Source: Clostridium sp. OM02-18AC (lineage in GTDB: Bacteria; Bacillota; Clostridia; Lachnospirales; Lachnospiraceae). Taken from it: DNA of 64,000 nucleotides. Made by a program: the position numbers and the translations under genes. Positions 42,757 through 51,732 of this stretch are shown here, piece by piece. The stretch spans positions 1 to 64,000 of the forward strand of contig NZ_QULW01000022.1 of the NCBI RefSeq assembly GCF_003481825.1, given 5' to 3'. How positions within the stretch are numbered: position 1 is the first letter of the stretch; each line of letters begins with the position of its first letter. The notes under the pieces were generated by a model. That model had not been told where the DNA came from. It worked only from the letters and a program-made list of their open reading frames with translations, and searched no databases.

Positions 42757-42801
42757 TCGTTACTGTGCCATCATCATAGCACAGTAACGAAAACAGTACA
42801 A
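42757..42801 (-). promoter_or_regulatory. Predicted promoter and operator of the adhesin operon
   Basis: On the leftward strand TTGTAC (42796-42801), 17 bases and TATGAT (42773-42778). The -10 sits in the 10-base centre of a perfect inverted repeat TCGTTACTGTGC / GCACAGTAACGA (42757-42768 and 42779-42790). A protein bound there would block polymerase. Leader length to the first gene is about 360 bases. In the remaining 470-bp gap I see only copy B and the ABC-F terminator. Confidence 0.6.
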
Positions 42802-42825
42802 GAAAAGTTCATCGACAAAATATGA

Positions 42826-42870
42826 CAAAAAATGCGTTATCGTCTGCCCATTCCGGAAACGATAACGCAT
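42826..42870 (-). terminator. Terminator of the ABC-F gene
   Basis: ATGCGTTATCG (42832-42842) and CGATAACGCAT (42860-42870) form a perfect 11-bp stem followed by TTTTTT on the leftward strand. It begins 10 bases past the stop. Confidence 0.85.
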
Positions 42871-42879
42871 GATAACATC

Positions 42880-44433
42880 CTATCCGCGCAGGCAGAACTC
42901 GCTGCAGTCCACTACGCGGGTGGCAAAACTTTCATAAAACTCTGGCTCATGGCAGATTAAAAGGATGCTGCCCTTATAAGCTTTCAAGGCACGAGCCAGT
43001 TCTTCCTTGGCATCTACATCCAGGTGGTTGGTCGGCTCGTCCAAAAGCAGGACATTGGTTTCGCGGTTAATCAGTTTACATAATCTTACCTTTGCCTGCT
43101 CACCGCCGGAAAGGACACGCACCTGACTCTCGATATGCTTGGTCGTCAGACCGCATTTTGCCAGGGCAGAACGCACCTGATACTGGGTATAGGACGGAAA
43201 CTCCTTCCAGATTTCCTCGATGCAGGTCGTGGTATTGCCCGGCGCCATCTCCTGCTCAAAGTAACCAAGATACAGGTAATCACCTAACTCTACACTGCCG
43301 GAAAGCGGCGGGATCAGCCCAAGGATACTCTTTAAGAGCGTGGTCTTTCCGATTCCGTTGGAACCCTTTAACACAACCTTTTCCCCGCGCTCCATGCTGA
43401 TATCAAACGGGCGGGTCAGCGGCTCATCGTAACCGATCACCAGATCTTTCGCCTCGAAGATCATCTTGCCTGCGGCGCGGGCTTCCATAAAGTTGAACTC
43501 TGGCTTCGGCTTCTCCTTCGCCAGCTCGATGACTTCCATCTTATCCAGCTTTTTCTGACGGGACATTGCCATATTCCGGGTCGATACACGCGCCTTGTTG
43601 CGCGCTACAAAGTCCTCCAGCTCGGCGATTTCCTGCTGCTGGCGCTTGTAAGCAGCCTCCAGCTGCGCCTTTTTCACCGCATAAACTTCCTGGAAATGGT
43701 CGTAATCGCCCACATAACGGTCCAGCTTCTGGTTCTCCATGTGATAGATCAGGTTGATGACACTGTTTAAGAACGGGATATCGTGGGAGATCAGGATGAA
43801 AGCATTCTCGTATTCCTGGAGATAACGCTTCAGCCACTCGATGTGCTGCTCATCCAGATAGTTGGTCGGCTCGTCCAAAAGCAGAATGTCTGGTTTTTCC
43901 AGAAGCAGTTTTCCTAAAAGCACCTTCGTTCGCTGACCGCCGGACAGCTCGGAAACATCCTTATCCATGCCGATTTCCTGCAGTCCAAGTGCACGGCCAA
44001 CCTCCTCAACTTTGCTGTCGATGATATAAAAATCATGAGCCATCAGCAGATCCTGGATCGTGCCCAGTTCTTCCATCATGGCGTTCATCTCATCCTCAGA
44101 GGCTTCGCCCATCTTATCGCAGATGGCGTTCATCTGCTCTTCCATCTCAAACAGATACGCAAAGGCACTCTTTAACACATCGCGGATGGTCATGCCTTTT
44201 TCGAGCACAGTATGCTGGTCCAGATAACCGGCACGCACATGTTTTGCCCATTCCACCTTGCCTTCATCCGGCTGCAGTTTGCCGGTAATGATGTTCATGA
44301 ACGTGGATTTTCCCTCGCCGTTCGCGCCCACCAGACCGATATGCTCTCCCTTTAAAAGGCGAAATGACACATCCTGGAAAATAGCACGGTCACCAAAACC
44401 GTGACTCAAATGTTCTACATTTAAAATACTCAT
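42880..44433 (-). CDS. ABC-F family ATPase
   Basis: A 517-residue soluble protein with two ABC domains in tandem and no membrane segment. Domain 1 has Walker A GLVGANGEGKST (about 34) and LSGGQRTKVLLGKLLL with LLLDEPTNYLD. Domain 2 has KGSNGIGKTTLLK (about 350) and LSGGEQAKVRLCKL with LLLDEPTNHLD. A charged helical linker (LEAAYKRQQQEIAELEDFVA) joins them. ABC-F proteins act on ribosomes in translation regulation or antibiotic resistance; this one looks like the housekeeping YkpA/YbiT type, which is an inference from linker and length. AGAGGAG precedes the ATG. Confidence 0.93.
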   Translation of the reverse strand: MSILNVEHLSHGFGDRAIFQDVSFRLLKGEHIGLVGANGEGKSTFMNIITGKLQPDEGKVEWAKHVRAGYLDQHTVLEKGMTIRDVLKSAFAYLFEMEEQMNAICDKMGEASEDEMNAMMEELGTIQDLLMAHDFYIIDSKVEEVGRALGLQEIGMDKDVSELSGGQRTKVLLGKLLLEKPDILLLDEPTNYLDEQHIEWLKRYLQEYENAFILISHDIPFLNSVINLIYHMENQKLDRYVGDYDHFQEVYAVKKAQLEAAYKRQQQEIAELEDFVARNKARVSTRNMAMSRQKKLDKMEVIELAKEKPKPEFNFMEARAAGKMIFEAKDLVIGYDEPLTRPFDISMERGEKVVLKGSNGIGKTTLLKSILGLIPPLSGSVELGDYLYLGYFEQEMAPGNTTTCIEEIWKEFPSYTQYQVRSALAKCGLTTKHIESQVRVLSGGEQAKVRLCKLINRETNVLLLDEPTNHLDVDAKEELARALKAYKGSILLICHEPEFYESFATRVVDCSEFCLRG

Positions 44434-44645
44434 TCAAAACTCCTCTCAAGCTTGTTACCGTTCACCCGCAGCATACCTGCGGTCAAAAACCTGCTGCCAT
44501 CTCCAGCAGCGCAGCCAGACCTCATGGTTTTTTCACTGCATCAAGACTGTGTCTCATTTTACATGACAAACCCTGCCATGGCAAGCTATTTTCCCTGAAA
44601 TTGCGCATATCTTATCGTAACAGATCACGGTTTGCGAGGAATGCT

Positions 44646-44879
44646 ATGGTTCTTCCCCTTAGTCATATTCCATCTGCCGCGGATGCACGCATCATCTGGA
44701 TCGCCAGCGAACCCGTAAAACGGGAACGTCTGGAAAAACAGGGTTTTGTCCCTGGTGCAGTCATTCACTGTGTCCGCCGTTCCCGGCACAGACGTTTTTT
44801 TCTCTTCCGGGTCAATGGCCGCCTGATTTTGCTGCCGGGGAAGCTGGCGGGAGAAATTTTTGCGGAAATTCAGAGATGA
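44646..44879 (+). CDS. FeoA-like small SH3-fold protein
   Basis: A 77-residue protein starting at ATG 44646 (MVLPLSHIPSAADARIIWIA), with GAGG 6 bases upstream. ERLEKQGFVPGAVIHCVRR and NGRLILLPGKLAGEIFAEI match the FeoA core, in which a Gly-Phe-x-Pro-Gly turn and a final LxxxxAxxI strand are conserved. FeoA domains assist FeoB ferrous iron transport or regulate metal genes, but no feoB is near, so the partner is unknown. Its TGA stop abuts a broken HD-domain gene in the same frame. Confidence 0.75.
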   Translation: MVLPLSHIPSAADARIIWIASEPVKRERLEKQGFVPGAVIHCVRRSRHRRFFLFRVNGRLILLPGKLAGEIFAEIQR

Positions 44880-45239
44880 GAAGAGGCAGGTGGCGTGGGC
44901 GATGACATGATCCATGCCATCTGTTCCCACGGCTACGGCATCTGCTGCGATGTGGAGCCTATCCACGAGATGGAAAAAGTGCTGTTTGCTGCTGACGAGC
45001 TGACCGGCCTGATCGGTGCCGCTGCCCGCATGCGCCCATCCAAAAGCACTAAAGATATGCAAGTTTCCAGCTTAAAGAAAAAATTCAAAGACAAAAAATT
45101 CGCTGCCGGATGCTCCCGCGATATCATCCGCACCGGAGCCGAGCGCCTGGGATGGGAACTGGATGACCTTTTTGCAAAGACCATCGAGGCCATGCGGTCC
45201 TGCAAAGATTACGTAAATGCGGAGATGGAGCAGGAGTAA
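44880..45239 (+). pseudogene. C-terminal remnant of an HD-domain phosphohydrolase
   Basis: From just after the feoA stop the same frame reads EEAGGVGDDMIHAICSHGYG, then VEPIHEMEKVLFAADELTGL and ARMRPSKSTKDMQVSSLKKK. This is the second half of small HD-domain hydrolases of about 190 residues. The first half, containing the H...HD metal ligands, is missing. A GTG at 44895 with weak GGCAGG upstream could still start a 114-residue product, but it would lack the catalytic pair. The junction suggests a deletion that joined feoA to this gene. Confidence 0.75.
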
Positions 45240-45317
45240 CAATTTAATTCTAAGATATGGGACCGTGAAGTCACCGAAAAATAACTTTCTGGTTCTATTA
45301 TATTAATTACACTTCTA

Positions 45318-46217
45318 TTAATAAGCTTCAAAATAGGCTTTCACTAATTCTACGAAGTAGGTTTCAGCTTTGGTAAAAATAGTACCTTTTCGAAAAGCTA
45401 TACTCTGTTTCCATTCTTCTAATGGATTCAAGGAAAAGCACGAAACAGAAGTATGATCTTTAATTGCAGATTCCATCAATATCGAAGGTCCTACCCCCTG
45501 TCGTACCATTTCGTAAGCAACAGAACTTAGGCTGGTTTCAAGTAGGATTTTCGGCAGAAAACCTGCTTTCATAAAATGATAATCAGCAATCGTTCGAATA
45601 CGTGTTGCCTTCGACATTAATATAAAAGAGTCATTTTTTAAGAGCTGAAGATCAATTTTTGTATAAGGATGTTGATTTTCAGCTTCTTTTGCGTATGGAT
45701 GTGAAGAAGGCAAAGCAAGTACGATTTCACATGGTTTAAAAACAATATGCTTTAATTGGGATTGAATGGAACTTTGTCCCATAATTGCGAAATCAATCTC
45801 GCCATTTAGACAACGTTCCTCCAGTTCGTTGATGTTTCCTTCTACAAGATTTACAGTGTAATTTGGAAATTGTTTGTGAAACTCTGGAAATATAGAAGTA
45901 AACATGGCAGCTCCTATAACACGTGTTATTCCAAGATTCAAGCATCCACTTTCTCCACTTGTAATTTCGTCAATCGCTTTATAAGCCTGTCTCTTAATTT
46001 CAAGTATCTCCCTTGCCGATTTGATATAGATAGCACCAGCATCCGTTGGAATCATTTTCTTTTGAATTCTTTTAAAAATAGGATATCCAAGTTCTTTTTC
46101 TAGTGTTGTTAGATAATGATTAAGTGCCGGACGTGAAATAAAAAGCTGTTCTGCCGCATGAGAAATATTTTGTGTATCAGCAATAGCAATGATGTAAGAG
46201 AGTTGTTTTAAGTTCAT
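45318..46217 (-). CDS. LysR family regulator of the amidohydrolase cassette
   Basis: A 299-residue regulator starting at ATG 46217 (MNLKQLSYIIAIADTQNISH), 6 bases after AAGGGG; an upstream in-frame ATG lacks a ribosome site. HTH at residues 1-60 (AAEQLFISRPALNHYLTTLE), then an effector domain (CLNLGITRVIGAAMFTSIFP, NFAIMGQSSIQ). It is divergent from the amidohydrolase gene, the usual LysR arrangement. The DNA is markedly more AT-rich than the surrounding 40-44 kb region. Confidence 0.9.
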   Translation of the reverse strand: MNLKQLSYIIAIADTQNISHAAEQLFISRPALNHYLTTLEKELGYPIFKRIQKKMIPTDAGAIYIKSAREILEIKRQAYKAIDEITSGESGCLNLGITRVIGAAMFTSIFPEFHKQFPNYTVNLVEGNINELEERCLNGEIDFAIMGQSSIQSQLKHIVFKPCEIVLALPSSHPYAKEAENQHPYTKIDLQLLKNDSFILMSKATRIRTIADYHFMKAGFLPKILLETSLSSVAYEMVRQGVGPSILMESAIKDHTSVSCFSLNPLEEWKQSIAFRKGTIFTKAETYFVELVKAYFEAY

Positions 46218-46348
46218 ATAGAGCCCCTTTTTCTGTAATGTAAAATGCACACTTTTTGGTCATTTTAAAAACTTTTATAACACTACAGTTTCTATTATAA
46301 TAAAAAACACAGAGAATACAAGAAGCCATTAGAAGGGATGAAAATCGT

Positions 46349-47494
46349 ATGATTGACATGTTGATAAAGAATGGGCGAATTTTTGATCCAGGACAAAAAA
46401 TAGATAAAATCGGTGATATTGCACTTCACAGAGGATATATCATTTCCATCGGACAGAATTTAGAATATGAAGCAGAAAAAACTTTGAACGCAAAAGGTTT
46501 TTTGGTAGTACCTGGTTTGATTGATGTACACACACACATTAACTGGAAAGGAAATTATATTGGAATGCCTGCAGATTTAGGGTGTATTCCAAATGGCGTC
46601 ACCGCAACGATTGATGCAGGAAGTACCGGAGTATCAAACTATAGAGGACTGCTTCAATACATGGATACCTGTGAAGTGAAAACCAAAATGATGCTCCATG
46701 CAAGTGCAAGCGGACAAATCATGTCAAAGCAATTTGCAGAAAATATAGATCCAAATGTATGGAATCTAGATTTATTTGAACGGGCATTTGCAGAATTAAA
46801 AGGGCGTGTGATTGGTCTAAAATTGAGAGTCAGTAAAAATGTCGTAAAGGAAATGGGCTTATATCCACTGAAAAAAGCACTTGAATTGGCCGAACATCTG
46901 GAAACACGAGTATTGATTCATCCCACAGATCCTCCAGTATCCATGTCTGAGCTTTCCCAGTACCTGAGAAAAGATGATGTCATGTGCCACATGTATCATG
47001 GTGAAGGCAATACCATTTTATCCGACGGAAAAATACCAGAAGAGTTATGGAAATCAAGAGAACGTGGTGTCATTTACGATGTATCCCAAGGAAAAGGAAA
47101 TTTTTCTATTACATTAGCCAAAGAAGCAATCAACCAGGGATTTTTGCCTGACACAATTAGCACAGATTTAAATATAGAAAACTGGAATGATCCATGGGAC
47201 TTTAGTTTACTTATGACAATGTCAAAATTGATGGCACTTGGAATGAGCCTTGAACAAGTGATTTTTAGAACAACCGTAACAGCAGCACAAATGTTTGGTG
47301 AAACTGGGAAGTTAGGTGTTTTGAAAGAAGGAACACCGGCGGATATTTCTATATTAGATTTGGCTAATCAAAAGATTATATTTCGAGATAAATACAATGA
47401 TTCCGTAGAAGGTAAACAAATTTTAAAGCCAATGGCAACAATTATTGATGGTCAACTTAGGTATTGTTCCAGTGATATGCTAACTGAACGATAA
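46349..47494 (+). CDS. Amidohydrolase/deacetylase family metallohydrolase
   Basis: A 381-residue amidohydrolase-superfamily enzyme. N-terminal IKNGRIFDPGQKIDKIGDIA, metal-ligand VPGLIDVHTHINW (HTH at 61-63), a candidate carboxylated Lys in VIGLKLRVSK near 155, VLIHPTDPP near 190, a His in HMYHGEGN and the Asp in TISTDLN near 273 give a complete site. It resembles the EF_0837/AHA_3915-type group next to dihydroorotase; the substrate is unknown. A GAAGGG site precedes the ATG. A TctC-type binding lipoprotein follows after 24 bases, suggesting uptake and hydrolysis of one small molecule. Confidence 0.85.
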   Translation: MIDMLIKNGRIFDPGQKIDKIGDIALHRGYIISIGQNLEYEAEKTLNAKGFLVVPGLIDVHTHINWKGNYIGMPADLGCIPNGVTATIDAGSTGVSNYRGLLQYMDTCEVKTKMMLHASASGQIMSKQFAENIDPNVWNLDLFERAFAELKGRVIGLKLRVSKNVVKEMGLYPLKKALELAEHLETRVLIHPTDPPVSMSELSQYLRKDDVMCHMYHGEGNTILSDGKIPEELWKSRERGVIYDVSQGKGNFSITLAKEAINQGFLPDTISTDLNIENWNDPWDFSLLMTMSKLMALGMSLEQVIFRTTVTAAQMFGETGKLGVLKEGTPADISILDLANQKIIFRDKYNDSVEGKQILKPMATIIDGQLRYCSSDMLTER

Positions 47495-47518
47495 AAAATT
47501 ATTAAAGGAGAAGAGACT

Positions 47519-48577
47519 ATGAGAAATGTAAAACTTTTGGCGTTAATGGGGATTATCGCGGTAACAGCCGCAGGCTGTGGTCAAAAAACAGAAAAAGCAC
47601 CAGCGGATACCTCCGTTGCTGCGGAAACCTCACAATCCACGGAAACGAAAGAAGAAAAAGCAGAAACAGGAACCGAACAACCTGAATCAGAACAGCCCAA
47701 TTGGAAACCTGAAAGTGCAATTTCTGTAGTTCTTCCAGCATCACCAGGAGGAACTGTTGATTTATCAGCAAGATTGTGGGCACAGTATGTGAAAGAAGTT
47801 TGTGGTTGGAATGCTGTTGTAGTCAATTCAGCCGGAGCATCTGGATCTGTAGCCGCCAATACAGTATTAAATTCAAATCCAGACGGACTTACTGTATTGT
47901 ATGGTCATAATCTTGTAAATGTAGCGAATGTAGCTGGTGTAACAGATTACAATTATGAAGCATTTACATTGGGACCAAACTTTTCAGAAGAACCAGCTCA
48001 GCAGTTGTATACTAATGCAGAAGCCTATCCGGACTTAGAATCATTTATTGCGGATGCAAAAGCAAACCCAGGAAAGCTTCAGGCTTGCACCGAAGTGGGC
48101 GCATACACATATTATGAATTGCTGGCATTTGAAAAGGCAGCAGGAATAGATCTTGATTTTGTAGATGTTGGATCCACATCAGAAAAAATGGCAGCATTAC
48201 TTGGCAAACAGGTTGTACTGAGTCCTTCGTCCTATGGCGTAGCAAAAGATTACCTGGAAGCGGGTCAGTTTAGCTGTATCGGATTCCCAGGACCGGAAGA
48301 AACCGAAGTATTACCAGACATTAAAACTTTTAAAGAACAGGGAATTGATGTAGAATTCGCACCACAAGATTTTTCATTTTATTTTCCTAAAGGGACTCCT
48401 GATGAAATTGTAAAAGCATATGAATGGGCAACACAGGAAATTTTAAAAAATGAAGACTGCCTGAAAGCTTTGAATGAGCTTGGACAGGTACCGAAATTCA
48501 TGACAGCAGAAGAAGCTGCTAAAAATGAGGAAAAACTGTATACGCAGTTTAAAGAACTTCAAGATTCCTTACAGTAA
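47519..48577 (+). CDS. TctC/Bug-family substrate-binding lipoprotein
   Basis: The 352-residue product has a lipoprotein signal (LLALMGIIAVTAAGCGQ, Cys20), an acidic Thr/Glu spacer to about 62, then the tripartite tricarboxylate transporter binding fold: ISVVLPASPGGTVDLSARLW, VVNSAGASGSVAANTVL and DGLTVLYGHN. It would capture a carboxylate outside the membrane. The membrane subunits TctA and TctB are not in the window, so it is an orphan here. AAAGGAG precedes the ATG. Same AT-rich cassette as the hydrolase. Confidence 0.88.
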   Translation: MRNVKLLALMGIIAVTAAGCGQKTEKAPADTSVAAETSQSTETKEEKAETGTEQPESEQPNWKPESAISVVLPASPGGTVDLSARLWAQYVKEVCGWNAVVVNSAGASGSVAANTVLNSNPDGLTVLYGHNLVNVANVAGVTDYNYEAFTLGPNFSEEPAQQLYTNAEAYPDLESFIADAKANPGKLQACTEVGAYTYYELLAFEKAAGIDLDFVDVGSTSEKMAALLGKQVVLSPSSYGVAKDYLEAGQFSCIGFPGPEETEVLPDIKTFKEQGIDVEFAPQDFSFYFPKGTPDEIVKAYEWATQEILKNEDCLKALNELGQVPKFMTAEEAAKNEEKLYTQFKELQDSLQ

Positions 48578-48607
48578 TTTTTTATCACGAATTGATTGTA
48601 TAACTTA

Positions 48608-48643
48608 GCTCGTGAGAGTTGCCTAGATGCAGTTCTCACGAGC
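48608..48643. terminator. Bidirectional terminator-like hairpin
   Basis: GCTCGTGAGAGTTGC and GCAGTTCTCACGAGC (two wobbles, 6-base loop) lie between the convergent TctC and aldo-keto reductase genes. No T-tract, but its position is that of a shared terminator. Confidence 0.55.
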
Positions 48644-48669
48644 CTATTAAAGTTAAATATAATAATTTG

Positions 48670-49719
48670 TTATTTCTCCACGTTATTTCGGTCTGTCAAA
48701 ATAATTCCCTTATAGCGTGGGGAGGTCCGCTCGAGTTCATAGCATTCGCCTTCCGGGGTCGGATACTGGTCGACGAAATCGCGGATGGTCTTCATCTCGT
48801 CTGCGGTTAAGTCGAACTCCAGTGTCTGGATGTTGGACTGCACGTGCTTAGAATTTCTGGTTCCGACCATGACCGCACCCACGCTCTTCTGATTTAAGAT
48901 GTACTGGGTTGCTACATTGGCGATCGTCACACCGTGATGTTCTGCGATCTCTTTTAAGACCGGAAGGAGTTTCTGCATGCCGTCCCAGCCCAGGGAATCT
49001 TCGATGATCTGCATGTATTTGACCTGGGAACGGGTTTCCGGTGCCTCGTATTCTTTGCCCATGTAGCGCTCCGCCAGAAATCCGCCCGCCAGTGTGCCGT
49101 AAGCGAAGGTATAAATGCCATGCTCGGCACTGTAATCCAACAGGGTGCGCTCCGGGCGGCGGTCAAAGACGGAATACTGAGCCTGGTTGGAAACAACCGG
49201 GATACCGGCATCGACCATCATTTTCAAGGCACTGGTGTCCATGTTGCACATACCGATGTTGCGGATCTTGCCTTTTTCCTGAAGACGGACCAGATCAAAC
49301 GCGGTGTCCAGCATGCCCGGCACATTGAAATCCCACCAGTGGAACTGCACAAGATCCAGTGCTTCCCGGTGCATGCGCTTTAAGGAACGGTCTACGATTC
49401 CCTCGGTATACTGCATGTTGATGACCGGGAGGACATCCTTATCCGGCACAAATTTGGTATGAATCTGGATATCTTCCTCGTTATAATGGCCGGTTCCTTT
49501 TAAGTCCATAACGAAACGGCCAAGCACCTCTTCTGCACCGGTATAGATATCCGCACAGTCGAACGTGGTAAAGCCCTGCTCCACCAACATATGAAACGCA
49601 CGGATGGCATCGTCGTAATCGAGATGTCCCTGAAGGCAATGCTCGGCAGAAAGCTGCCAGCAGCCATTGATCACACGGTTAAACGTATATCCATTTTTCA
49701 ATTGACATTTTTTCTGCAT
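48670..49719 (-). CDS. Aldo-keto reductase
   Basis: A 349-residue TIM-barrel oxidoreductase. It shows FTTFDCADIYTGAEEVLGRF (catalytic Asp and Tyr near 54-59), IQIHTKFVPDK (Lys near 88), LDLVQFHWWDF (His near 126) and the cofactor region AVMVGTRNSKHVQSNIQ. The catalytic tetrad Asp-Tyr-Lys-His is complete. The substrate is unknown. AAGGAGA precedes the ATG. It is downstream of and co-directional with the NhaC/TIGR04076 pair but separated by about 50 bases. Confidence 0.92.
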   Translation of the reverse strand: MQKKCQLKNGYTFNRVINGCWQLSAEHCLQGHLDYDDAIRAFHMLVEQGFTTFDCADIYTGAEEVLGRFVMDLKGTGHYNEEDIQIHTKFVPDKDVLPVINMQYTEGIVDRSLKRMHREALDLVQFHWWDFNVPGMLDTAFDLVRLQEKGKIRNIGMCNMDTSALKMMVDAGIPVVSNQAQYSVFDRRPERTLLDYSAEHGIYTFAYGTLAGGFLAERYMGKEYEAPETRSQVKYMQIIEDSLGWDGMQKLLPVLKEIAEHHGVTIANVATQYILNQKSVGAVMVGTRNSKHVQSNIQTLEFDLTADEMKTIRDFVDQYPTPEGECYELERTSPRYKGIILTDRNNVEK

Positions 49720-49769
49720 GTTCTGTTATCTCCTTTTTTCAATTCGTGATGAATCTTGTTCGCGTACCA

Positions 49770-50114
49770 TTATTCCACATTCTGTTTCGCAAGCGGCACA
49801 ACCGTGCACTGTCCGTGGCTCTGGATCCGTTTGCCAATCCGCGTGATTTTAAATCTCGCCCCGCAGTTTGGGTCCGGACAGGCGATCTCACAGTCGGAAA
49901 GCATCCAGTCGTTTGGATGAAGCGGCCGCTCTTTTGCCGGGAGCAGCGGAAGCAGCGCGCTGAGCGAGTACATGGAAAACGATGTCTGCTCCGGAAATAC
50001 CAGATTTTCGCCCTGCACCAGGAAGTAATCGCCCACTTTGTGACTGCAGACCATGGGACGGTCCGTTGCCACGACTTCTACTTTTAAATCATATAACTCA
50101 AAGGTATCGTCCAT
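49770..50114 (-). CDS. TIGR04076 family protein
   Basis: A small protein of 114 residues from ATG 50114 (MDDTFELYDLKVEVVATDRP), preceded by AGAGGA; a longer frame runs into the upstream gene. It has CSHKVGDYFLVQGENLVFP, SLSALLPLLPAKERP and ACPDPNCGARFKITRIG with two conserved Cys. These are the TIGR04076 marks; function unknown. It begins one base after the NhaC stop, so the two are coupled. Confidence 0.8.
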   Translation of the reverse strand: MDDTFELYDLKVEVVATDRPMVCSHKVGDYFLVQGENLVFPEQTSFSMYSLSALLPLLPAKERPLHPNDWMLSDCEIACPDPNCGARFKITRIGKRIQSHGQCTVVPLAKQNVE

Positions 50115-50115
50115 A

Positions 50116-51495
50116 TCATTCCTCTTTCTGGCATCCCCAGCCGGTGATGACCGCAATCAAAAATACAAAGAACAGTGCAAATCCGTAAATCGTGCCGCCC
50201 GCTACCATAACCGGAGACAGACCGGTCAGGGCGGAACCGATGAACACGAACACGCTCATGAACGGAATGATCGCCGGAAGGCTGTTTGCTGTTCCATCCA
50301 GCAGGTTTGCCCGGCGGTACGGGTGAATATTTCTTGCTGCACCGATCTTGTTTAAGATCGGACCAAACGTCAGGATCGAAGCACTGGTCACACCACCCAG
50401 CAAAATGGTGGTAAACGCAATGCCTGCCATGCAGACTAACTCCGCGCCGCGTGCGCTTTCTGCCATTTTACTGTCCAGGATTTTCTCTGCGATCAGGTTC
50501 AGCATGCCCGCATCCGTCAAAACGCCCATAATACCAAATACCGAAATGACCAGCGCGCAGGTCGGCAGAATGTTGTTGATGCCGTCTACCAAAAATCCGA
50601 CTGCCGCATTGTTCGCCGCATCATTGGAAAATACCTGTGCCGGAGTAAACAATCCTGCTGCAAGACCGGTCACCGTGCCAACTGCAAGACCAACCAGAAT
50701 GCCCTCGTAAATATTTCGGGTTTTGGTGGAAACGACCAGCATCAGCACAACCGGGATCAGCATGATCAGTGACATCGGGTTTGCTGCCGCATCAATGGAA
50801 CCGCCCTCGTAGGTACCGCCAATTCCGCCAAGCACCGCAAACAGCACGATCGTAATGATGCCTGCGACTGCAGAATATTTGATACGGCTGGATACGACAC
50901 CGCCAATATCGGCCGGCTTGCCATTTTTGAACTGCTGGGTAGAAGCAGAGGCAATCGTGGTATCGGAGATCGGTGCCAGGTTGTCGCCGAAAATAGCGCC
51001 GGATACGATGCAGCCAGCCATCATCATCTCATTGGCACCTAACATCATACCCGCCGGGTAAAAGATCGGAAATGCAATGAACATGGTTCCGATGGAAGAA
51101 CCGGTCGCAGTGGATACAATACAGGTAGCCAGAAACGTAAACGCTACAAAGATACCGCCCTTCATACCAACGGCATTGGCGATCCACACAAAACCGCCGG
51201 ACAGACCGCAGAGCTTGATCAGCGCATTGAACATGCCGACCAGCAGCAGGATCACAACAACCGACACTGACGTGATCGAGGAAATGCCGCGAATGGCACT
51301 GTCCCAGAACTTGCTGTAGCTGGTACAGAAGACGCCTCCGATCAAAAGCGCCAGAAATCCGCCCACCGCCAAAGCTTCCATATTGAATGCCTTAAACCCG
51401 ATAAACAGCACCATACAGAAAAACACATAGATACCAACCGGGATCAGCGACATACCGATCCCGCCGCGAAACTCTAACTTCTTTTCCTCTTCCAT
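50116..51495 (-). CDS. NhaC-family sodium/proton antiporter
   Basis: A polytopic protein of 459 residues starting at ATG 51495 (MEEEKKLEFRGGIGMSLIPV), 7 bases after AGAGGA. It has about 11 hydrophobic segments and the NhaC-family motif SGAIFGDNLAPISDTTIASA, with ATGSSIGTMFIAFPIF. Members exchange Na+ or small carboxylates for protons. A perfect -35 and a well-spaced -10 lie upstream. Its pairing with TIGR04076 and the nearby AKR may point to a metabolite exchanger, which is inference. Confidence 0.88.
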   Translation of the reverse strand: MEEEKKLEFRGGIGMSLIPVGIYVFFCMVLFIGFKAFNMEALAVGGFLALLIGGVFCTSYSKFWDSAIRGISSITSVSVVVILLLVGMFNALIKLCGLSGGFVWIANAVGMKGGIFVAFTFLATCIVSTATGSSIGTMFIAFPIFYPAGMMLGANEMMMAGCIVSGAIFGDNLAPISDTTIASASTQQFKNGKPADIGGVVSSRIKYSAVAGIITIVLFAVLGGIGGTYEGGSIDAAANPMSLIMLIPVVLMLVVSTKTRNIYEGILVGLAVGTVTGLAAGLFTPAQVFSNDAANNAAVGFLVDGINNILPTCALVISVFGIMGVLTDAGMLNLIAEKILDSKMAESARGAELVCMAGIAFTTILLGGVTSASILTFGPILNKIGAARNIHPYRRANLLDGTANSLPAIIPFMSVFVFIGSALTGLSPVMVAGGTIYGFALFFVFLIAVITGWGCQKEE

Positions 51496-51554
51496 ATGCA
51501 GGTCCTCTTTTCGCAAGTTTTGTGATTTGCTTTCGCAATTTAATGTTGTAAACC

Positions 51555-51583
51555 ATCATAGCAACATTCAAAAATCATGTCAA
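51555..51583 (-). promoter_or_regulatory. Promoter of the NhaC operon
   Basis: TTGACA (51578-51583), 17 bases, TATGAT (51555-51560), leftward. Confidence 0.75.
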
Positions 51584-51732
51584 GCAATCAGAGGGATATT
51601 TGTGTTTGTTTTGTAAATATGATACCGTACAATTACAAATACGTATGAACACTGTTACATTTTCAATTTTAAGCGGGATTTGTTATCGAAAAATTTTGAA
51701 GAACCATATCATTGCAGAAAAGAAGTGTTACC

